A DNA stretch of 64,000 nucleotides from an uncultured Lachnospiraceae bacterium (GCA_910585005.1 CAJUCN010000007.1:1-64000), one strand, 5' to 3'; counted from the first letter of the stretch, positions 8,760 through 17,695 are shown. Notes: a model not told the origin generated them from the sequence alone. A program made the numbers and translations.

Positions 8760-8980
8760 GCGAAAGCGGAGAGTAAGGTGACTTATGCGGAGATTAAAAA
8801 AGTGACAGAGTATTAAGGTATTGCAAGGTGGAGCCAGAATGGGGAAGAGCAAATGGATATAAAGAATGGGATTATGTTTTCATGCCTTTTAAGTTGATAA
8901 CAGAAAATGCTACACTTGACATGTTAACAAAGAGATTTATTGTAGATGCTGATTCGGATATTTTAAAAGAGGATAATTAA
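8760..8980 (+). pseudogene. fragment resembling a restriction-helicase C-terminus
   Basis: Two adjacent frames carry pieces of what reads as one protein tail: AKAESKVTYAEIKKVTEY (to the TAA at 8814-8816), then from 8822 KVEPEWGRANGYKEWDYVFM and onward, ending ILKEDN at 8980. The join needs at least one indel around 8811-8824. The style, with WGRANGYKEWDYVF followed by an acidic tail, recalls C-termini of DEAD/SNF2-type restriction or DNA-processing helicases, but I am not certain of the family. It is fused in frame to the truncated AbiTii sequence, so it marks a deletion junction. From 8981 to 9048 I see nothing but the next ribosome binding site. Confidence 0.4.
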
Positions 8981-9048
8981 GCGAAAAATAGAGTATTTAA
9001 ACGAGGATGAGAACGATTGAAGAAGCATGAAGACGGGAGGGAAAAGTT

Positions 9049-9273
9049 ATGCAATACCAAAATCCATTTTGGGGAATGATGAATTATGATTATATACAAC
9101 AGCAAACGCAGCAATACCATATGGGACAGGTGAGAAATACATACGAGTGTGCACATAAATTAAAGGATTTTTTGGATAGTACAGATAAGATAGCACCAGA
9201 ATATCAGCAGGCTGCATGGTTGGAATGTTGTGCAGTTTTGGTGGATTATTATCAAAAACATAATATTGTTTGA
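9049..9273 (+). CDS. 74-residue unknown protein
   Basis: A short protein with an N-terminal Gln/Tyr/Met-rich stretch (YIQQQTQQYHMGQ) and a helical half with ALKDFL-type sequence (HKLKDFLDSTDKI) ending near two adjacent cysteines (LECCAVLVDYY). GGGAGGG lies seven bases before the ATG, so it is probably translated. Proteins of this shape are common next to mobile elements and phage genes in Clostridia, but no function is known to me. The 100 bp after it is AT-rich and probably carries the promoter of the next gene. Confidence 0.6.
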   Translation: MQYQNPFWGMMNYDYIQQQTQQYHMGQVRNTYECAHKLKDFLDSTDKIAPEYQQAAWLECCAVLVDYYQKHNIV

Positions 9274-9373
9274 AAAATTTATATTATGGATTGCTTTGGA
9301 GTTATTATAATTGTATTGTAAAGGTAAAGCTATTGAACGAAGTAAAATTTTAGTTGCTAATAGGTGAATATGA

Positions 9374-10864
9374 ATGGAACTGGAAATCAGCATTGAAGAT
9401 TTATTAAATAAACGTCGTGTAGAATCCGACAGAATTGAATTTAAAGCAGGATGGAATCCTGATGACATTTATCATAGTGTATGTGCCTTTGCCAACGATT
9501 TTGACAATGTGGGTGGCGGATACATTCTTATTGGTGTGGAGGAAAAGAACGGTGTAGCGGTTCGCCCGGTAAAAGGGATAAATGAACAGGAGATTGATAA
9601 GATTCAGAAAGAAATTCTTGGTTATAATAACACTATTATCCCAGCATATTTTCCAAAAGTTATCATAGAAGAAGTAGATAGAAAGATGGTTATGGTACTA
9701 TGGATAACAACCGGAATCCAGAGACCATATAAAGTACCGGAGCATGTGACTGCAAAAAAAGAGAAAAAGCATTACTACTATATCCGCTATGCTTCCAATT
9801 CTGTGCATGCTAATCCGGAACAGGAGCGTGAACTGATCAATATGACTAATTATGCTCCGCTGGATGCCAGACCAAATTTTGACGCGACAGAGAATGATAT
9901 TTCGGTTGCACTGCTGATAGATCATCTTAATGAGACAAAAAGCAAACTGGCAAAACAAGTGACAGAACGTGGGGTGATGGCTGTTTTAAATGATATGCAG
10001 TTATTGGTTGGACCGCCGGAACAGCAGTATATTTCTAATGCGGCATTAATGATGTTCTGTGAACACCTGGATAAATTTTTCCCTTATACACAGGTAGAAA
10101 TTGTGCGTTTTCCAGATGGAAGTATCAAAAATCCTAATAATTTCAAAGAGTTTCCGGTCATTAAGGGTTCAGTGCCAATGATGATCAAACGCACCATGCA
10201 GACATTGCAGGATTTGGTAATTGAAGAGATGGTTACGAAAGTGAATTACCAAATGGAAGCAATACGCAGATTTAATTATCCGTATCAGGCATTGGAAGAA
10301 GCTGTTGTGAATGCATTTTATCACAGAGATTATCTTTCTTATCAGTCAATTATGATTGAGATTGAGCCTGAGTTGATTCGGATTATCAGCTTTCCAGGAA
10401 TAGACCGTTCTATTCCGCAAAGGGTAATCGAAGAGGGTGAGCGCTTCTCTTCCAGATACTATCGTAATAAACGTTTGGGTGAATTTTTGAAAGAATTGGA
10501 TTTATCTGAAGGAAAATCAACAGGCATTCCAACTATTCAGGAAGAACTGCGGAATAATGGTTCGCCCAAAGCAAGGTTCTTTACGGATGATGACAGACGG
10601 GCTGTGACTGTGGAAATTCCAATCCATCCGGATTTTTTGAATAGATATGAACCCCAAAATGAACCCCAAAATGAACCCCAAAATAAAATTAATGAAAAGA
10701 TTATTGAACTGATAAAAGAAAGCAATCACATAAGTCGGAAAGAAATGGCGGAGAAGCTAGGGTGTTCTATGAGTACAATTAAGAGAGCGCTTGCAAATTT
10801 AAAGGAAGAAGAGCGGCTTGTATATGAAGGTTCAAGTAAGAAAGGGTATTGGATTATTAAATAA
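9374..10864 (+). CDS. AlbA_2 / GHKL-type ATPase / winged-helix regulator
   Basis: A 496-residue protein in three parts: an AlbA_2 (Schlafen-type) nucleic-acid-associated domain at about 1-140 (RIEFKAGW, GGGYILIGV), an HATPase_c_4-like region at about 290-410 (EEAVVNAFYHRDY then a Gly-rich RIISFPG loop), and a C-terminal winged helix (SRKEMAEKLGCSMSTIKRAL). These proteins are usually annotated as putative transcriptional regulators with an ATP-binding domain and are frequent on mobile islands. The linker between ATPase and HTH contains three NEPQ units encoded by a tandem 12-bp repeat. AGGTGA upstream supports the ATG at 9374. It is the last gene of the AT-rich island. Confidence 0.85.
   Translation: MELEISIEDLLNKRRVESDRIEFKAGWNPDDIYHSVCAFANDFDNVGGGYILIGVEEKNGVAVRPVKGINEQEIDKIQKEILGYNNTIIPAYFPKVIIEEVDRKMVMVLWITTGIQRPYKVPEHVTAKKEKKHYYYIRYASNSVHANPEQERELINMTNYAPLDARPNFDATENDISVALLIDHLNETKSKLAKQVTERGVMAVLNDMQLLVGPPEQQYISNAALMMFCEHLDKFFPYTQVEIVRFPDGSIKNPNNFKEFPVIKGSVPMMIKRTMQTLQDLVIEEMVTKVNYQMEAIRRFNYPYQALEEAVVNAFYHRDYLSYQSIMIEIEPELIRIISFPGIDRSIPQRVIEEGERFSSRYYRNKRLGEFLKELDLSEGKSTGIPTIQEELRNNGSPKARFFTDDDRRAVTVEIPIHPDFLNRYEPQNEPQNEPQNKINEKIIELIKESNHISRKEMAEKLGCSMSTIKRALANLKEEERLVYEGSSKKGYWIIK
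10651..10684 (+). repeat. tandem 12-bp repeat in coding linker
   Basis: The unit CCCCAAAATGAA is repeated almost three times and encodes the NEPQ repeat of the AlbA_2/ATPase protein. A 12-bp unit keeps the frame, so copy number can change by slippage without breaking the gene; only the linker before the winged helix would change in length. Confidence 0.85.
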
Positions 10865-10988
10865 ATTTTTTGTGTAAGTTGTCTGAATTTTCTTATACAA
10901 TTTTAACTGCTTGAAAGGAATTTACAAACGAAAAATATAATTTTAAGATTTGAATTTATAGTCTAAGACTTACTAAGGGTAGAACCGC

Positions 10989-11024
10989 GACCAGCGACGG
11001 AACAAGTTGCTGGTCTTTGATTTT
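10989..11024 (+). terminator. rho-independent terminator-like hairpin
   Basis: A 10-bp stem (GACCAGCGAC with GTTGCTGGTC, one G-U pair) closes a seven-base loop and is followed by TTTGATTTT. It lies 125 bp past the AlbA_2 gene and close to the point where base composition changes from AT-rich to mixed, so it may also mark the island edge. Confidence 0.55.
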
Positions 11025-11273
11025 GTGTATATTTTCATACTTGTTAATAGGAACTTCTATGCAGGGATATTCCATTCATTCACAAAAAGAGAAAATAAGA
11101 AAGCATACAGATGCATTTGAATATGAAATATCAGTTTTTTGAATGCAACACAATTAGCACTGGACGATGTAGCGGCAATTTGGTAAAATAATTCTATCTG
11201 CTCATTTTGCCAGGAATAATGAGAATTGTCAGAATCAGGCCCAAAATGGCAGGATACAGATTGATAGTAAGGT
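11025..11273. other. no gene recognised before the hybrid kinase
   Basis: This stretch follows the hairpin and precedes the kinase. Both strands have short open frames but none with a convincing ribosome binding site. A short + frame ending ATQLALDDVAAIW at about 11192 could be a gene scrap. The likely kinase promoter is here but I could not place it. Confidence 0.4.
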
Positions 11274-12956
11274 ATGGTAAGGAATATGGAAATTGGTTTG
11301 GAGAGCAAAAATCTTATCAAAGAACAGGAACGGCATATTAAGGAATTGGAAAAGAAAGTTTCAGACCTGGAAGGGGCTTTGGCGGCGGCAGAGGAGACCA
11401 ACAAAGCCAAAAGCAGGTTTCTTTCCAATATGTCCCATGATATCCGGACACCGATGAATGCGATTATGGGAATGACTTCCATTGGTCTGTCCCACATTGA
11501 TGAAAAGCTGCGGGTACAGGATTGCCTTAGCAAGATTCAGACGGCATCCACGCATTTGATGAGCCTGGTGAATGATGTGCTTGATATGTCACGAATCGAC
11601 AGTGGCCGTATCGTTTTGGGTGAAGAGGTTTTTTCTCTTGCTGACCTTGTTCACGACGTTTCGGTGATTACCCGTCCCCAGGCGCTTCAAAAAGGCCAGC
11701 ATCTTCAAATAGATATTAGAGAGATCAAGGAAGAAAGTCTGTTGGGGGATCCCCTGCACCTGCGCCAGATTTTGGTAAATATCATCGGGAATGCAATAAA
11801 GTATACCCAGGAGAAGGGGGAAATACTGGTACAGTTTTCCCAGTATTTTTCGGAAGATGCCACACCAGATGATGGAACAGGGAAAGAAAAGGTCTGGCTG
11901 GACTTTCAGTGTAAAGACAATGGGATGGGCATGAGTGAAGAATTTCTGAAGCGGATCTTTATCCCTTTTGAGCGGGTACACAATGATGCTACCAGTAAAA
12001 TAGAAGGTACCGGGCTTGGAATGTCTATTGTGAAGAATTTAGTGGAACGGATGGATGGGCAGATCACAGTGGAGAGTAAAGAAGGAGTGGGGAGCTGCTT
12101 TAAAGTGAAGCTCCCGATAGCTGTGGCAGATAAGGAAAATAAAGTGTTAGATCTTCCGGTAGGGGAGAGCGTACTGGTCGTAGAAGGCAATCAAGACCGG
12201 GCCAGGCAGATTTCAAGTTATTTACAGGAAGGTGGTTTGGCTCCCATACATTGGGAAAGCGGTTCACAGGCCCTTACCTGGCTGACAGAAGCGCAGTTTG
12301 AAGGGCATATGCCCTGCGGAATGCTTTTAGGCGAGGGCATCAGCGATGTGCCTGTTTTAAATCTTGCTTCCCATGTGCGCCAATTGGCCGGACAGAATTT
12401 TCCGATTCTTTTGGTGTCAGAGGCGGATTGGGCGCAGATAGAGTACCGTGCAGTGCGTTCCGGTGTAAATGCCTTTGTTCCCTGTCCCTTATTTAAGAGC
12501 AGGCTCTTTAGCACGTTAGCAGAACTGACAAAAGGAGTCAGAGATGAAGCTGTGGTGGAGAAGAAGGTTGATTACAGCAGATACCGTGTTTTGCTTGTGG
12601 AAGATATTGAGTTAAACCAGGAAATTGCCGTGGAACTTTTATCTGTAACAGGTGTGCAGGTGGAAGTTGCCGATAATGGCGTACAGGCGGTGGAAAAATT
12701 TGAAAGATCGCCGGAAGGGTATTATGACCTGATTTTCATGGATATCCATATGCCGTTGATGGATGGATATGAGGCTACCAGGCGGATCCGGGGGATGAAA
12801 AGGGCGGATTCGGCAGATATTTGGATTGTGGCAATGACGGCAGATGCTTTTGTGGAAGATGTCAGGCAGGCGAAAGAAGCCGGTATGAATGAGCACATTT
12901 CAAAACCTGTTGAGCCTGACCGGCTGCAGGAGATTTTGTACGGGCAGTTTCAATAG
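11274..12956 (+). CDS. hybrid sensor histidine kinase/response regulator without a sensor domain
   Basis: A 560-residue hybrid kinase. It starts with a short coiled coil (about 14-45), then the HisKA box SNMSHDIRTPMNAIMG with phospho-acceptor H55, an HATPase domain with N box (NIIGNAIKYT), G1 (DNGMGMS) and G2 (GTGLGMS), a degenerate receiver-like domain (about 298-420) lacking a clear acceptor Asp, and a complete receiver with D490 in FMDIHMP, a switch Thr in VAMTAD and K in ISKPV. There is no membrane segment or PAS domain, so it is cytosolic and its input is unclear. An in-frame TAA lies just before the start, and no good ribosome binding site is seen, so the N-terminus may be shortened. 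The HD-GYP gene follows after 17 bp. Confidence 0.88.
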   Translation: MVRNMEIGLESKNLIKEQERHIKELEKKVSDLEGALAAAEETNKAKSRFLSNMSHDIRTPMNAIMGMTSIGLSHIDEKLRVQDCLSKIQTASTHLMSLVNDVLDMSRIDSGRIVLGEEVFSLADLVHDVSVITRPQALQKGQHLQIDIREIKEESLLGDPLHLRQILVNIIGNAIKYTQEKGEILVQFSQYFSEDATPDDGTGKEKVWLDFQCKDNGMGMSEEFLKRIFIPFERVHNDATSKIEGTGLGMSIVKNLVERMDGQITVESKEGVGSCFKVKLPIAVADKENKVLDLPVGESVLVVEGNQDRARQISSYLQEGGLAPIHWESGSQALTWLTEAQFEGHMPCGMLLGEGISDVPVLNLASHVRQLAGQNFPILLVSEADWAQIEYRAVRSGVNAFVPCPLFKSRLFSTLAELTKGVRDEAVVEKKVDYSRYRVLLVEDIELNQEIAVELLSVTGVQVEVADNGVQAVEKFERSPEGYYDLIFMDIHMPLMDGYEATRRIRGMKRADSADIWIVAMTADAFVEDVRQAKEAGMNEHISKPVEPDRLQEILYGQFQ

Positions 12957-12973
12957 CCAGAGAGGAATACGAT

Positions 12974-14845
12974 ATGCAGCCATACCAAGAAGAATATATT
13001 AAAAATTTAAAACAGATCGCAGTCCTTACATCCCGTAAAAAACCGAATGGCCTTCCCTTTGAGGCATACCGTGAGCAGCTTATAGATCACAGGCGGCAGG
13101 TAGAGCGAATGGTGGCGCGTAATATGGAACTGCTGAAAAAAGAATTGTTTCCTGTGCTCGATCATTTGCTGGAAGCAGGAACGGAGCAGTTGCAGGAACT
13201 GCAGGAATTTGCCCAGAAGCTGTTTCAGGTGGGGGAAGAGTTGGATACAGGGCTGTTTTGTAAGATCCATCAAGCATTGCTTAGCCTGGCACGGCTGACC
13301 AAAGACCAAAATGGTATGATCAGGGAATTGTACTGGCTGGGGCTTGGACGCCATAGCCTTTGCAGCAAGCTGGAAGGACTGGATATGTCCGTGGTGGATC
13401 CCTATATGTCTGAAATGCGGCTTTGTTTTACGGAAGCCGCTGCCTATCTGAAATATTTTGATCAAATAGAAGATTCAGAGATAAGGGGGTATATCCTCCG
13501 TTCCCGGGCAAACATGTCTTTGGGGCAGTTCTGGTCGGCAGGAGAAAAGATTAAACGCGTTAAACAGACTTTGCAGATACTGGAGGATAAATATTATCAG
13601 GAAAAGGAGCCGGATCTTCCCTGGGAAAAATATATTTTTATGACTCACAGGCAAATGGCGGACAGCATTTCTTACAATAAGGAAAAGGGAATGTCTGCAC
13701 AGGACGTGGAAGCCATTATGGAGTCCGTGTATATTGTGTATCAGACAAGGATTCAGGGAGCGGTGCAGCGGGAGGAAAGTCCGCTGATCCAGGCAGTCTT
13801 TTCGTACTATGCTATTTCTTATTATTGCGGGCTGGATACCTTAGACGGTCTGTTGACCAAGATGGAGAGATTGATGGATATCTCTAATAGTTCTGATTTC
13901 TCGCCGGAAAATATGTATGGTCTCATATCTCTGCCTGCATTTTACTGTCAGTATCTCCGGCAATATCCTGACCGGATACCCAGCCGGAAGGCGTATATAG
14001 AAGAGCTTTATCGAAAGATTTTGGATTATGTAGAAAGGTTTCCTGATGCGCCGGAGAATGAGACGCTCTTTTTGTACCTCAGACAGTTGGTTAATCATTT
14101 CGTGGAAACGGAAAACAGCATTCCGTACGGGGAGTTTTTGCTCACATTGTTGGCGCGGTTTGCGCCGCATACATATATGCATTCCTATATTGTTGCGAAA
14201 GCGGCGACTATTTTCTGCCGGATTATTATGGAGGAAGAACCAGGATTTTTTGATGACATTGATTTGATCAGGGAAGAGGCAGATCCCGGGCGAAAACAGC
14301 AGAAAGTGTTGGATTATGCTATGACTGGCGGTCTTTTTCATGACGCGGGCAAGATTAATTTTATCAACCTGTATTCCCAGACAGGGCGGCAGTGGTTTGA
14401 GGGAGAATATGAAATGACACGTCTTCATACGGTAGTGGGCAGCAGTTGTTTGGCGGAGCGGGCATCCACCCGCCACTATGCGGCAATTGCACTGGGACAT
14501 CACAGTTGGTATGACGGTTCCGGCGGATATCCTGATTCTTATAAACGGTTAGAATGTCCCTATCGGCAGATGGTGGATGTGATCGGGCTGATAGACTGGA
14601 TAGAAAATGTGACAGATTCCAAATGCCTGCATACGGGTGTGAAAATGACTTTTGATGAGGCCATTAAAGCAGCCATAGCGTTAGAGGGAAGACGGTTTTC
14701 ACCGCTTTTGACTGCAAGGTTTCGGGATGAAAAGATCATATCACAGATTAAGGCTGCGTTTGCTGATGGCAGGATAGAGGCTGGCAGACAGTTATTTATG
14801 TTTAGCATTCAGCCGGCAGAGGAGATACGGAAAGTAAGAGTGTAG
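12974..14845 (+). CDS. HD-GYP domain protein, probable cyclic-di-GMP phosphodiesterase
   Basis: A 623-residue protein with a long helical, TPR-like N-terminal region (1 to about 430) and a C-terminal HD-GYP domain: H456-D457-A-G-K, a downstream H in TRLHTVVG, H509-H510 and the signature DGSGGYP at 514-520. Such domains hydrolyse cyclic dinucleotides using a metal centre, and the metal ligands appear present. No receiver domain is attached, but the gene is immediately downstream of the hybrid kinase and probably forms a signalling pair with it. GAGAGGA precedes the ATG. peptidase T follows after 14 bp. Confidence 0.85.
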   Translation: MQPYQEEYIKNLKQIAVLTSRKKPNGLPFEAYREQLIDHRRQVERMVARNMELLKKELFPVLDHLLEAGTEQLQELQEFAQKLFQVGEELDTGLFCKIHQALLSLARLTKDQNGMIRELYWLGLGRHSLCSKLEGLDMSVVDPYMSEMRLCFTEAAAYLKYFDQIEDSEIRGYILRSRANMSLGQFWSAGEKIKRVKQTLQILEDKYYQEKEPDLPWEKYIFMTHRQMADSISYNKEKGMSAQDVEAIMESVYIVYQTRIQGAVQREESPLIQAVFSYYAISYYCGLDTLDGLLTKMERLMDISNSSDFSPENMYGLISLPAFYCQYLRQYPDRIPSRKAYIEELYRKILDYVERFPDAPENETLFLYLRQLVNHFVETENSIPYGEFLLTLLARFAPHTYMHSYIVAKAATIFCRIIMEEEPGFFDDIDLIREEADPGRKQQKVLDYAMTGGLFHDAGKINFINLYSQTGRQWFEGEYEMTRLHTVVGSSCLAERASTRHYAAIALGHHSWYDGSGGYPDSYKRLECPYRQMVDVIGLIDWIENVTDSKCLHTGVKMTFDEAIKAAIALEGRRFSPLLTARFRDEKIISQIKAAFADGRIEAGRQLFMFSIQPAEEIRKVRV

Positions 14846-14859
14846 AAGGGAGGCTTACC

Positions 14860-16089
14860 ATGGAAAAGGTAATAGAGAATTTTTTGGAGTATGTAGTAAT
14901 TGACACCCAGTCATCGGAAGATAGTCAGTTAACGCCGTCTACTGCAAAACAGCATGAATTGGCCAAACTGTTGGTAAAAAGACTGGAAGAGATGGGGGCA
15001 CAGGAGATCGTCTATGATGAGGAACGCTGTTATGTTTATGCAACCGTTCCGGCATCGGCGGGATGTGAGGACGCACCTGTGATTGGCTTTATTGCCCATA
15101 TGGATACTGCGCCTGCGGTCACAGGGACAGGGGTGAAACCCAGAATCATTGAGGAGTATGATGGTCAGGATATCCTGCTAAACCCGGAGAGGCAGGTCGT
15201 GATGAGGATTGCAGATTTCCCGGAACTGCCTTCTTATAAGGGAAAAAGGCTGATTGTGACAGATGGAACGACACTTCTTGGAGCGGATGACAAAGCTGGC
15301 GTTGCGGAGATTATGGCAATGGCAGAGTATTTGCTGGATCATCCGGATATTCTGCACGGTAAGATCCGGATTGGATTTACGCCGGATGAGGAAATTGGAG
15401 CTGGTGCGGATTATTTCGATGTGAAACTTTTTGGTGCAGATTATGCATATACGGTAGATGGCGGCAGGCTGGGCGAGCTGGAGTACGAAAACTTTAATGC
15501 AGCGGGAGCCAAAGTAATCATCCATGGCAGAAGCGTACACCCCGGGGAGGCCAAGGACAAAATGAAAAATGCGCTTCTTATGGCACAAGAGTTCCAGTCG
15601 CTGCTTCCTGTTGCACAAAATCCTATGTACACCAGCGGTTACGAAGGGTTTTACCATTTAGACCGATTAAACGGTACCGTGGAAGAGGCAGTAGCGGAAT
15701 ATATTATCAGAGATCATGATAAGGAGAAATTTGAAGAGAAGAAAGCATATTTCCAGGAGGCGGCAAGGTTTTTGAACGAAAAGTATGGCCAGGATGCTTT
15801 CGAGATTGAAATGAAGGATTCCTATTATAATATGAAGGAAATCATTGAAAAACATATGCATCTGATAGATTATGCCAGGGAAGCAATGACAGAACTTGGC
15901 ATTGAACCGGTGGTGGTTCCAATCAGAGGCGGGACAGACGGGGCAAGGCTATCTTTTGAAGGGCTTCCCTGTCCGAACCTTTGCACAGGCGGAGCTAATT
16001 TTCACGGACGGTTTGAGTATGCCTGTGCGGATGACATGGAGAAGATCGTGGAACTCCTTGTGAAAATTGCGGGGAAATATAGAAAGTGA
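14860..16089 (+). CDS. pepT: peptidase T (tripeptide aminopeptidase)
   Basis: A cytosolic di-zinc M20B peptidase that removes the N-terminal residue from tripeptides. At 409 residues it has the family length. The metal and catalytic residues are all visible: H80 and D82 in HMDT, bridging D143 in GADDKAG, general base E177 followed by E178 in PDEEIG, D200 in TVDGG and H382 in NFHGR. The ATG follows GGGAGG at a good distance. It sits in a same-strand run with the HD-GYP gene before it and a fucosidase after it, fitting breakdown and reuse of host-derived peptides and glycans. Confidence 0.97.
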   Translation: MEKVIENFLEYVVIDTQSSEDSQLTPSTAKQHELAKLLVKRLEEMGAQEIVYDEERCYVYATVPASAGCEDAPVIGFIAHMDTAPAVTGTGVKPRIIEEYDGQDILLNPERQVVMRIADFPELPSYKGKRLIVTDGTTLLGADDKAGVAEIMAMAEYLLDHPDILHGKIRIGFTPDEEIGAGADYFDVKLFGADYAYTVDGGRLGELEYENFNAAGAKVIIHGRSVHPGEAKDKMKNALLMAQEFQSLLPVAQNPMYTSGYEGFYHLDRLNGTVEEAVAEYIIRDHDKEKFEEKKAYFQEAARFLNEKYGQDAFEIEMKDSYYNMKEIIEKHMHLIDYAREAMTELGIEPVVVPIRGGTDGARLSFEGLPCPNLCTGGANFHGRFEYACADDMEKIVELLVKIAGKYRK

Positions 16090-16165
16090 TATTGGAAAAT
16101 CAAGGATCCGCCGCAAGTACAGTGCAGACCTATTGTTTGTGGGAAGAAAAATTGGAGGGATTGAG

Positions 16166-17647
16166 ATGATTAACAAACAGGATTATTTACGACAGATTGA
16201 TGAAGTGATTGAAAAAGGACCGTATAAGGACAACTGGGATTCCCTTGCAGCCCATCAGACTCCGGCATGGTTTAAGGAAGCAAAATTTGGCATATTTATT
16301 CATTGGGGCGTTTACAGTGTTCCGGCATTTGGAAACGAGTGGTATTCCCGGAATATGTACATACAGGGGAGCCCGGAATATCAGCACCACTTAAAAACCT
16401 ATGGGCCTCACAAGGAATTTGGTTATAAAGATTTTATCCCGATGTTTAAGGCTGAGAAGTTTCAGGCAGCCGAGTGGATTGGCCTGTTTAAGAAGGCGGG
16501 TGCGAAGTATGTGGTGCCGGTAGCGGAACACCATGACGGTTTTCAGATGTACAGAAGCGATATTTCCCATTGGAACGCATATGAAATGGGGCCGAAGAGG
16601 GACGCGCTTGGAGAACTGGCGGAGGAGATGGATAAGCAGGGGCTTATCCGTGGCGCGTCTACCCACAGGATCGAGCATTGGTTCTTTATGGGCGGCGGAA
16701 GGGAATTTGAAAGCGACATCACGGAAAATGAGAAAGAGGGCGATTTTTATTGGCCGGCGATGCCTATGGAATGGGACAAACTTCATGATCTTGACAGCGA
16801 ACCCACACCCACGAAGGATTTCCTGGAAGACTGGATGATCAGGACTTGCGAGCTGATCGACAGATACCGGATCAAGGAATTATATTTTGACTGGTGGATC
16901 CAGCACAGCAGTGCGAAGAAATATCTGAAGAAGATTGCGGCATATTATTATAACCGGGCCATAGAATGGGGCGAAGAAGTGCAGATTACTTACAAGCATG
17001 ATGCTTATATGTTCGGGACGGCCACAGTGGATATCGAAAGGGGGCAGTTTGCCCAGATCCAGCCTTTTGCCTGGCAGACAGATACTGCAATTGCGAAAAA
17101 CTCCTGGTGTTATACGGAAAATAATGAATTCAAGGAAGCAAAAAATATCTTGTGTGACCTGGTGGATGTGGTCAGCAAGAATGGATGTATGCTCCTCAAC
17201 GTAGGCCCTAAGTCGGATGGCACGATTTCTGAGGAGGACCAAAAAGTTCTTTTGGAGATCGGGCAGTGGATGGAAACAAATGGAGAAGCAATATATGGTA
17301 CGGGAATCTGGCGTGTGGCACAGGAAGGACCTACCGAAGTGGCTGAAGGACAGTTTACGGATGGAGAAGATAAGGTATTTACAAAAGAGGATTTCCGGTT
17401 TACAACGAAGGGGACTTACTTATATGCAATTTGTCTTTCCTATCCGGAGGATGGCAAGGTCATGGTGAAGTCTTTGGCTGATCAGGATGCCTCCCATCTG
17501 CCCAAATTCCACGGTATCATCAACAAAGTGGAAGTGCTTGGCTTTGAAGAAGAGCCGGTATGGGAGCGGACAGAGGAAGGACTTAAGATCACAACAAGCA
17601 AGGTAAAGTCGGATAAGCCTGTTGTATTTAAGATAAGTATTGATTAA
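16166..17647 (+). CDS. alpha-L-fucosidase, GH29 family
   Basis: A 493-residue retaining glycosidase that releases fucose from host or dietary glycans. GH29 hallmarks: FGIFIHWGVYS and NEWYSRNMY near the N-terminus, AEHHDGFQMY, the nucleophile D242 in LYFDWW, and LLNVGPKSDG before the C-terminal beta domain. The start at 16166 has GGAGGG eight bases upstream; the longer frame from 16067 has no such site. There is no signal peptide, so the enzyme is intracellular and must act on imported oligosaccharides. It stands alone, without a sugar transporter beside it. Confidence 0.93.
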   Translation: MINKQDYLRQIDEVIEKGPYKDNWDSLAAHQTPAWFKEAKFGIFIHWGVYSVPAFGNEWYSRNMYIQGSPEYQHHLKTYGPHKEFGYKDFIPMFKAEKFQAAEWIGLFKKAGAKYVVPVAEHHDGFQMYRSDISHWNAYEMGPKRDALGELAEEMDKQGLIRGASTHRIEHWFFMGGGREFESDITENEKEGDFYWPAMPMEWDKLHDLDSEPTPTKDFLEDWMIRTCELIDRYRIKELYFDWWIQHSSAKKYLKKIAAYYYNRAIEWGEEVQITYKHDAYMFGTATVDIERGQFAQIQPFAWQTDTAIAKNSWCYTENNEFKEAKNILCDLVDVVSKNGCMLLNVGPKSDGTISEEDQKVLLEIGQWMETNGEAIYGTGIWRVAQEGPTEVAEGQFTDGEDKVFTKEDFRFTTKGTYLYAICLSYPEDGKVMVKSLADQDASHLPKFHGIINKVEVLGFEEEPVWERTEEGLKITTSKVKSDKPVVFKISID

Positions 17648-17660
17648 TGGCCAGGGGCCG

Positions 17661-17695
17661 GGATCGTGGAAATTATTCTTCCATTTCCACGATCC
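17661..17695. terminator. perfect 13-bp hairpin between convergent genes
   Basis: GGATCGTGGAAAT and its exact reverse complement are separated by nine bases. The left arm reaches the stop codon of the minus-strand lipoprotein gene and the right arm lies within it. No long T run follows on the plus strand, so termination may be partial; it probably serves the fucosidase transcript and may act from both sides. Confidence 0.55.

Noticed and set aside
10651..10684. CRISPR-like repeat
   Set aside because: Units are only 12 bp, directly adjacent with no spacers, and lie inside a coding frame.
11057..11533. 158-codon minus-strand frame
   Set aside because: Most of it is antisense to the HisKA box of the hybrid kinase, whose motifs prove the other strand.
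13841..14503. 220-codon minus-strand frame
   Set aside because: Antisense to the HD-GYP gene, including its metal motif; no start signal.
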